DNA from: Ulva prolifera
Taxonomy: Eukaryota; Chlorophyta; Ulvophyceae; Ulvales; Ulvaceae
Assembly (NCBI GenBank): GCA_023078555.1
Contig: CM041202.1
Coordinates: 3,034,022-3,098,021, forward strand
Length of the DNA stretch: 64,000 bases
Reading direction: 5' to 3'
The notes beneath the pieces were generated by a model. That model had not been told where the DNA came from, ran no database searches, and saw only the letters and a program-made list of their open reading frames with translations. The stretch's first letter is position 1, and every line of letters starts with the position of its first letter. Positions 58,101 to 64,000 of the stretch are shown here, in pieces. The translations under genes were made by a program, and so were the position numbers.

Positions 58101-61100
58101 ACTGGGACCGATGTGTCATATGAATCATCGTTCTGCGTCCCGGGTGGGGTGATTCTGCGCTGCTTCCATACCAAGCGCACAGATAGCTGTGCATGCGAGG
58201 CGGTGCGCAGCGTTGTCGACGCCTCACCCCCACGCACAAGGCTGTGCCTCCCGGCACAGAGAACGAACCTGTCTCACTGATGGACATGAAACTGTCTCAT
58301 TTCACACTCAACAACCACCGTTCACCACTCCACCACGCGACGTGGCCAGTAGGTGGCACTGGCGGCAGCAAGGGGTGCGCACCCGCGAGGAATCGAGGGC
58401 GGCCTTGACCTCGTCGAGGCGCTCGGTGAGCTGCGCCTTGGAGGCGCGCAGGCCGGCTGTCTGGTCCTCGAAGGCGCGCTTCTCGGCCTCCGCGGCCGCC
58501 GCGGCACCGCGCAGCTGCTCCGTCTCGTAGCGCAGCTGCTCGAGCAGCTCGGGCGTCGCGTTGGCGAGCGCCGCAAGCTCCTGCTGCAGCACGTGCACCT
58601 TGCTCTCCCACTCCGCCTTGTCGCCCATTGCGGCCGTGATGTGCTGCTGCAGCTCCTGGTGGCTGCTCGCTGACGCCCGCGCGTCTGCGTACATCTGCAC
58701 ACAACACCCTCGTCACTCCCTTGTCCTTGCAGGAGGAGTGTTGGGTCACCTTGCAGCAAATTTTAGGGCTGCCTTCCAGAAATGAGACCTGGATACTTGA
58801 AATTTTTCTAGGTGCCTGATGCCCCGACACAGCTCCGCAGGCGGAGCTCTGAGCCTGTGCATGCACGTGACCGCCCTCAGCAGCATCTGCGGGGAAGGCA
58901 CGTTCACCCCCAGCACACGCCGCTGTTGCAGGCCTTGCGGATTAGACGAGAGGGCAGACAGCACATGGAAAAGCGCCGCCACCAAGCGTCGCAAACGGGC
59001 AGCGCACAAGCACAAGCACCGGCAGTGCACACGAGGGGGCTGTCTTGGAAGTGTTCGCAGGTACAGACAAGGGGGGAGGTGGAGGGGGATAAAAAGGCGC
59101 ACCTTCTCGTAGCGGGCGCGCGCCTCCAGAGCCTCGCGGGCGGCGGACTCGGCTCGGCTCTGCGTGTCCAGCAGCGCGCGCTCACTGCGGCTCTTGAACA
59201 ACGTGAGCTGCTGAAGGCTCGCCATGTAGAAGTCGCTCTCCTCCTTCGCGTTTGCGAACTTCGCCTCGGCCGTGTACAGCTCGCGATCGCGGGCACCTGC
59301 GGCCAACCTCACCACGATTACGAAACGATGCCGGCACATGTGCAGCCGGGCTCTCTGGGTACGGACAGATCTGGACGACTGGGAGGAGCGTGTGGCATGG
59401 CGTGGCATGACGCTACGGGTGTGTGAGGGTTCTGCTCAGCTGATTCGTCAGCCTGGGAGTGCACTGGGTCTTGTGCACTGTTGCATCCCGTGCGGGGCTG
59501 GCATGCAAGACACGCTGCACTTCTACTGTTGCAGAGAAGAGCTGACAATCAGTGCGGCTGCACCATGACACAGAACAACTCCATAACACTGCTGAGGCTC
59601 TCAACCCATACGCAGACACACGATGAAAGTGTGCACATGCAGTACGTCCACGCAACTCAGCCCACACTGATGCCGTCCAAGACGGCAGGCCGTTCACTCA
59701 AGAACCGTAGAGAGGGAGATGTGGCACGGTGGTGCGGGATGCGCGCATCGCAGAGATGTGCGGGGCATCGGCGGAGGGCGGCCGGGGCGTACCGGCGGAC
59801 TTGAGGTTGCTCTGCAGCCGCTCCTTGTCGCCCTGGTTGCCCAGAGCCTCGACTTTGCTCTCGTCAACGGGCGGGAGCCTCTTGGCGGCATCGTATGGCT
59901 CCGGGTCCTGCCCCTCGAATGTGACCTTCGCTGGCACGGGTGGCATGGCAGCCAGAGGGTCTTGCTCTTCCTCCTTGTGGGCTGCCATGGACCAGCGCTG
60001 GTCTTTGTAATCTGCAGGGCCAGCAGCATCGCAAGGACTGAAGAGACTCCAATGCCTCTGGAGCTCATGTCCAGTACCAGCATACCAGATGGACATATCA
60101 CACGCGCCATTGCATGGCTACTGCCAGTACGAATTTCAACACAGGCGACCTCAGGATCGTCGTGGTGGGCTGGCGTCTGCTAGCAAACAGCGGCTGCCTG
60201 CACTTGCTATTTCTTTGGCTGCATCCCTGAGAAACATGGTGAATCAGAGCAGGTATCAGTAGAGAAGCTATTATCTCGCCGCGAAAGAGGTATGCGCTTG
60301 ATAGGGAGGACCGTTGGTGTGTCAGAGGGAATACGCACTTTCAGCTTCCAGCGCCAGATTCTCAATGGGGTTTTGATCTGCCAGGGGCACGTGGGCCACA
60401 GTGGAAGGCTGCAGTGACAGTGGCACGCCTATGCCTGCTGCCTGGTAACACTGATGCACGCCCGGGGGGAAGATGCCACCAGGCAGTGAATCAGGGACCT
60501 TTTGCTGAACGATGTAGACATCGAGCAGGTACAGCGTCGTGAAGAATTCGTGAACTGTCAGCGCCCCCTTGGTCCCTACAGGCAGTGAAATGTGCATGAT
60601 TGTCTTTGCAGTGGGGCAGTGCAAGCGCTGGTGGTGAACGTTAGCGAGGTTTGAGCAGCAGCAGAGGGTTGGGAGGTTCCCAAACAAAGATGGCCACACG
60701 TGAAGATTGGAGAAACCCACCTGCCACTAAGTCCCAGGTGGATTTCTTTGCACTGATGTCGACATTGACAGGCGCGAGCAAGCGCAGGACCTCCTGGCCA
60801 GAAACATTGCCTTGGGCATCCTTTTGAGCATGCTTGTACGTGTCACCGTACTTGGAAGCCAGGAAAGGTGTGATCGAAGGAAATTCGGGCAGACCAGTGG
60901 GCGCAGCGGCGAAGTTTGACGCTTTTGTGGGGTCACTCTGCGGAGTTGTGTACCCAGGCCTAGATCCGCCAGTAGCATCAGTGTTGAACTGGGCGCCTGG
61001 GGTCGCTTGTGAATGGGCTCTGCTGGCATAAGCTGGCGAAGAGCTTGCGACTGAATTCCCGGTCACGTGCGATGAAGCTGCAAAGATACTTCCATCAGCC

Positions 61101-61796
61101 AGCGGGTGGGGGGGGGGGGGGGGGGGGGGGGGATGCTGTTATGTGCAGCTGTTTGTTGCAGAGGTCTTTACAAAAGAGCGAACGGGAGAAAACAAACACT
61201 GAAACCGAATCTCACCCGAATCAACTGCAACATACACTCACACATTGTTGCAGAGGTCAATCACCTCCGGGCGGAATGCAGCAACCACAGGACATGATGC
61301 ATCATGTACAATACACGCCTCGACATGATCTTCGCGATTGCCTGAAGAAGCGGGGCACACCGAAGGCTGCAGCTTGGTTGGGAGCATATACTGGCTCGAG
61401 CTGTGGAGGAGGGCCAGGCATCTCAATGCCCACTGGACGCATTCCTTGAAGAGCATAAGGCAGATCGTCCCCCACAAGCTTTGGGGGTGGCAGTGTGGCC
61501 ATGCCTGAGATAATCTTCATCACCACGCCTTTCGAGTCCGCTGGGAGCTCGTTACCGTTCTGCTGAGCATACCACATGAGCTGGCACACGCGCCTAAATG
61601 AAGCGGGATCAAGCCACGGAGTTCCTTGAACAGCAATCTCCCATATCTTGGCTAGAGTCGGCTGTGGGAGCCCCGATCGCGACAAAAACATCACGGCTTC
61701 TTGACCCATTACGCGACCATCACGATCCATGTCAGCGGCTGCGAACCACCGGTTGTAAAGGGCATCAAGAGCCATGGTTACAGTCATGCTAGCCAT
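55148..61796 (-). CDS. EH-domain endocytic protein, EH1/Pan1-type TPLATE complex subunit
   Basis: Plant EH1/Pan1 proteins are membrane- and cargo-contact subunits of the TPLATE complex in clathrin-mediated endocytosis. Exons down the minus strand: 61796-61361, 61077-60721, 60575-60339, 60011-59793, 59296-59103, 58694-58383, 57928-57568, 57348-55148. All phases join to 1,438 residues. EH domain 1 (about 6-95) has the EF loop DMDRDGRVMGQEA and the core Trp in KIWEIA. EH domain 2 (about 200-310) has KYGDTYKHAQKDAQGNVSG, TWDLVAG and TVHEFFTTLYLLDVY. Residues about 418-620 are coiled coil (KFANAKEESDFYMASLQQL, ALDSSRETVDQAIEVLNSAK). A block ending WMRFEDAGWVVMDDLPEVP follows. The large last exon is Ala/Pro-rich and disordered. 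It carries EEDPFKEPEE (a DPF motif, as bound by AP-2 ears), SANPFAM (an NPF motif) and four degenerate repeats. The alternative Met at 61832 is less likely. Confidence 0.9.
56195..56645 (-). repeat. Four degenerate coding repeats in the EH-domain protein
   Basis: Four units of roughly 30-45 residues share a TPxPTxELS block followed by SLAAAAA- or SLADAAA-like runs: PTPHPTAELS, PTPHPTTELS, TPAPTAELSN and PTPAPTAELSN. They lie in the disordered tail. Confidence 0.8.
61108..61132 (-). repeat. 25-base C tract in EH-gene intron 1
   Basis: A G run on the plus strand, C on the coding strand, about 30 bases before the 3' splice site at 61078. It may serve as part of the polypyrimidine tract. Confidence 0.9.
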
Positions 61797-62270
61797 GTCT
61801 ATGTGTTTCCCGCTAGCCCACAGCAACCACAATCACGGACGCTAGTGCGTATTCCACTGAGATCGCCAACACAGGCGCAGCACAGGACGCGCACATACAC
61901 TCGGGTCATATACAGAAATGGAAGGTCAAGTATGTTGCGCAAGTCATGCTTAGCTGCTTCATGTTGTGCGTTTCAGAACGCATGCAGCCATGGTGCGTGC
62001 ACAACCATGGCGTTCCCAAAACTGTTATATTTCTGGGAACGCATATTGAAATTTTGCGCGCATCACTGCGGAAGCAGCAAATCTTTTATGAGGAGGTGTC
62101 TTGGATCAGAGAGCTGCGGCGCGCATCACGGTGCTTGTGGAAGAAGCGTGTGCTTGATGTTTGAGGGCACCACCCCAGATATTCCAGTTGCTTTGAAGAC
62201 AAGCTAAGGTACTGGCACAGCGATCGCCGAATTGCAGACACGCTTCTTGTAGAAAGAAGCACTTACAAAG
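61797..62270. other. Short intergenic region between two minus-strand genes
   Basis: It holds the 3' end of the UBE2J-type gene and the promoter of the EH-domain gene. No TATA box or other feature stands out. Confidence 0.5.
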
Positions 62271-63682
62271 CTATGTCAAATCGACGACACCAGCTGATGC
62301 ACTAGCTACCTGTGCCACCATACCCCCTTCCCCTGTTCCCGCCAGTGCAGCAGCTTGTACTCGTGCAGCTGCTCTTGCCCTTTTTATTGCACCGGGTGCT
62401 CCATGTGGCTGCAATGGCTGCCCTGACGTCAGATCAATTGTTCCACCCGCGCCATTACCATCGGCTGCCTTGGGCCCCATGACTGGAACACACGCGGAAA
62501 GATCCACAGGCTCAGCATGTCTCCGTCGTGGGGAGGGTTGAGATGGAGCAGCGTTCCCCTCTGAGTCTAGCCTGCTGCGCTTGCCACCCCGAGCCTCAGG
62601 TATGCTGCCTGCAGCATTGGGTGCCCGCGTTCCATTGAGCGCTGCAACTGCAGCATCTAGGCTAGCCTTGGTCTGCAGCCCAGGTAAAAGATGGTTGAAA
62701 ATCTTCAGATTTGATCTGTGACCTGATCTGGCACCCCATGCCGCAGATTTTTTGGCGAGGTCCTTGCGCTGTGCCACTGACATGTAAACCATGCCCTGTG
62801 CAGGCGAGTCCTCGTCTGTGAAGAATGAGATGAAGGAGAGCAGCAGAGTGGTCAGCGTGTAGGCTGGAGACCAGGTCTCAGGATGGAATGATGAAAATGA
62901 TGTGCAGATCTTTGCACCGACTTGGAACCGCCCGTTCGGTGTGAGCATCAAGAAGTCTGGTGGGCTATATGGATAGTCTTGTGGGAGTTGGATCTGCATG
63001 CACGCTCGCACATTGTTTTAAAAGGACAATTGATGTGTACAATCAGCACAGTTCATGCCCAGTGGTGGCTCGGCACAGGCCAGCTAGGCTTCTTCACTGC
63101 TGTTGCTGAAATAGAATGCAGCGGATCATTGCTTTGATTTGACATACATGCACATAATGATGTGAACAATACCTTCAGCACATAAACTCCTCCAGCAAAG
63201 GATGTATCTTCTGGCCCCGCGATGACAAAGTGCAAGCTGTGCATGTCAGAGTCCTTGTAGGCCATGTCGATGACACCGGGAGGGGGATTCTCTTGTATCA
63301 TCTGCAAGCCCGCTGAACCTCATGGACAAGCATGTGCTGATGCTCTTTGTCTACAAATGGAGCACCGCAGCGTCACCAAACTCCAATAGCACTGGAACGC
63401 TTGAGAATCACCTATTTTGCATCATGAACTGCATCATCACATCGGGCAAGCGGCGGAGCATCGGCCCGCGCGTATCGTAAGGTGACGATGCATCGAATTG
63501 CTGGGGCTCGAGAGAGTGCAGTGAACGCGAAAGACAAGGCAGCCACAGCTACAAAATGGTTGCAAGTGAAGCTTGCAAGGGACCCGGTGCACGCATTTGC
63601 GCTCTGGACAGCAGCATGAACAACGCACCTGCACCTCCTTAGCGAGCCGCGCGGTCGCCTTGCCTTTGGACTTTGCAGACAT
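62271..63682 (-). CDS. UBE2J-type ubiquitin-conjugating enzyme with SIM-like tail
   Basis: Exons down the minus strand: 63682-63629, 63301-63173, 62993-62271, all phase 0, 301 residues. The UBC domain covers about residues 10-150: RLAKEVQMIQENPPPG, FVIAGPEDTSFAGGVYVLK, DYPYSPPDFLMLTPNGRFQ, and the J-class active site KICTSFSSFHPETWSPAY with Cys91 in place. UBE2J/Ubc6 enzymes usually end in a membrane anchor and act in ER-associated degradation. Here no hydrophobic C-terminal segment exists. Instead the tail has a basic stretch (GGKRSRLD), TIDLT at residues 246-250, and ends in VVDLT at 297-301. Both fit the SUMO-interacting-motif pattern. A nuclear or cytosolic, SUMO-linked role is inferred. 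An ORF between exons 1 and 2 was left out because the two exons join directly into the expected helix 1. Confidence 0.9.
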
Positions 63683-64000
63683 GATGATAAACAAAATTAC
63701 AGAATGAATGGGTTGCAATGTTCTGCCCTGTCCAGCTCTTCTGCCCCAGGAGTTCAAAACAGTGAGTGCTATCTGAGATCTGGCCAGCGGGAAGCGATAT
63801 TGCCCCACGGCAGCTCGATGGGTCAATGAATTGACATCATCCTGTACAACTCACCTGTGGGTGGCGTTGCGTCAGTAGCATCGACTCACGTCTAAACTGT
63901 CGTTCAATGCCTTGTGAAGATGCCCAAACACGACGGTGACAGCTGTCGAATTAACGCCCATTCCGCTCCCAACTATGCGCCCGGCAGCGTGATTGCTATT
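63683..64000. other. Upstream region of the UBE2J-type gene
   Basis: This is the probable promoter and 5' untranslated region of the minus-strand E2 gene; the window ends here. No coding region is supported. Confidence 0.5.

Noticed and set aside
63420-63510. Extra exon in the UBE2J-type gene
   Set aside because: An open segment with plausible splice sites exists, but its phase does not fit, and joining exon 1 directly to 63301 gives the expected first helix of the E2 fold.

Overview
The window is nuclear DNA of a green alga (Chlorophyta; I cannot name the genus). Exons are GC-rich, introns are many and mostly 50-800 bases, and the gene set is that of the green lineage: a cycloartenol (not lanosterol) synthase, an EH1/Pan1-type subunit of the plant TPLATE endocytic complex, a plastid/cyanobacterial-type FAD oxidoreductase of the carotene-desaturase superfamily, and a CHD3/PICKLE-type chromatin remodeller. 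All gene models were built by hand from homology, splice sites and codon phase; no transcript data were available.

Layout. 651-7793 (+) cycloartenol synthase, 9 exons. 9797-11809 (-) Aurora-like protein kinase, 3 exons. 11.8-18.2 kb mostly empty, less GC-rich DNA. 18194-20704 (+) unrecognised low-complexity protein with a short basic N-terminal module, 5 exons. 20.7-26.1 kb mostly empty, with a small two-exon candidate on the minus strand at 24.1-24.6 kb. 26136-36889 (+) CHD-type remodeller, 16 exons. 37979-38176 (+) possible small mitochondrial protein. 38344-39225 (-) E2 ubiquitin-conjugating-enzyme homologue without its catalytic cysteine, 4 exons. 40085-40513 (-) unexplained ORF. 41630-43552 (-) unrecognised gene with a basic tail, 6 exons. 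45467-50034 (-) FAD oxidoreductase, 8 exons. 51572-53847 (-) unrecognised gene, 3 exons. 55148-61796 (-) EH-domain endocytic protein, 8 exons. 62271-63682 (-) UBE2J-type E2 with SUMO-interaction-like motifs at its C terminus, 3 exons.

The genes do not form an operon or a cluster with one evident pathway. Two themes recur. First, ubiquitin and possibly SUMO: a pseudo-E2, an active-looking E2 with SIM-like motifs, and a CHD protein ending in a SIM-like motif. Second, unusual intron features: five introns best read as GC-AG, many 3' splice sites of the form GCATGCAG, and long intronic C-homopolymers that lie mainly on the sense strand. Two short dispersed repeat families (about 65 and 60 bases) lie in introns and intergenic DNA.
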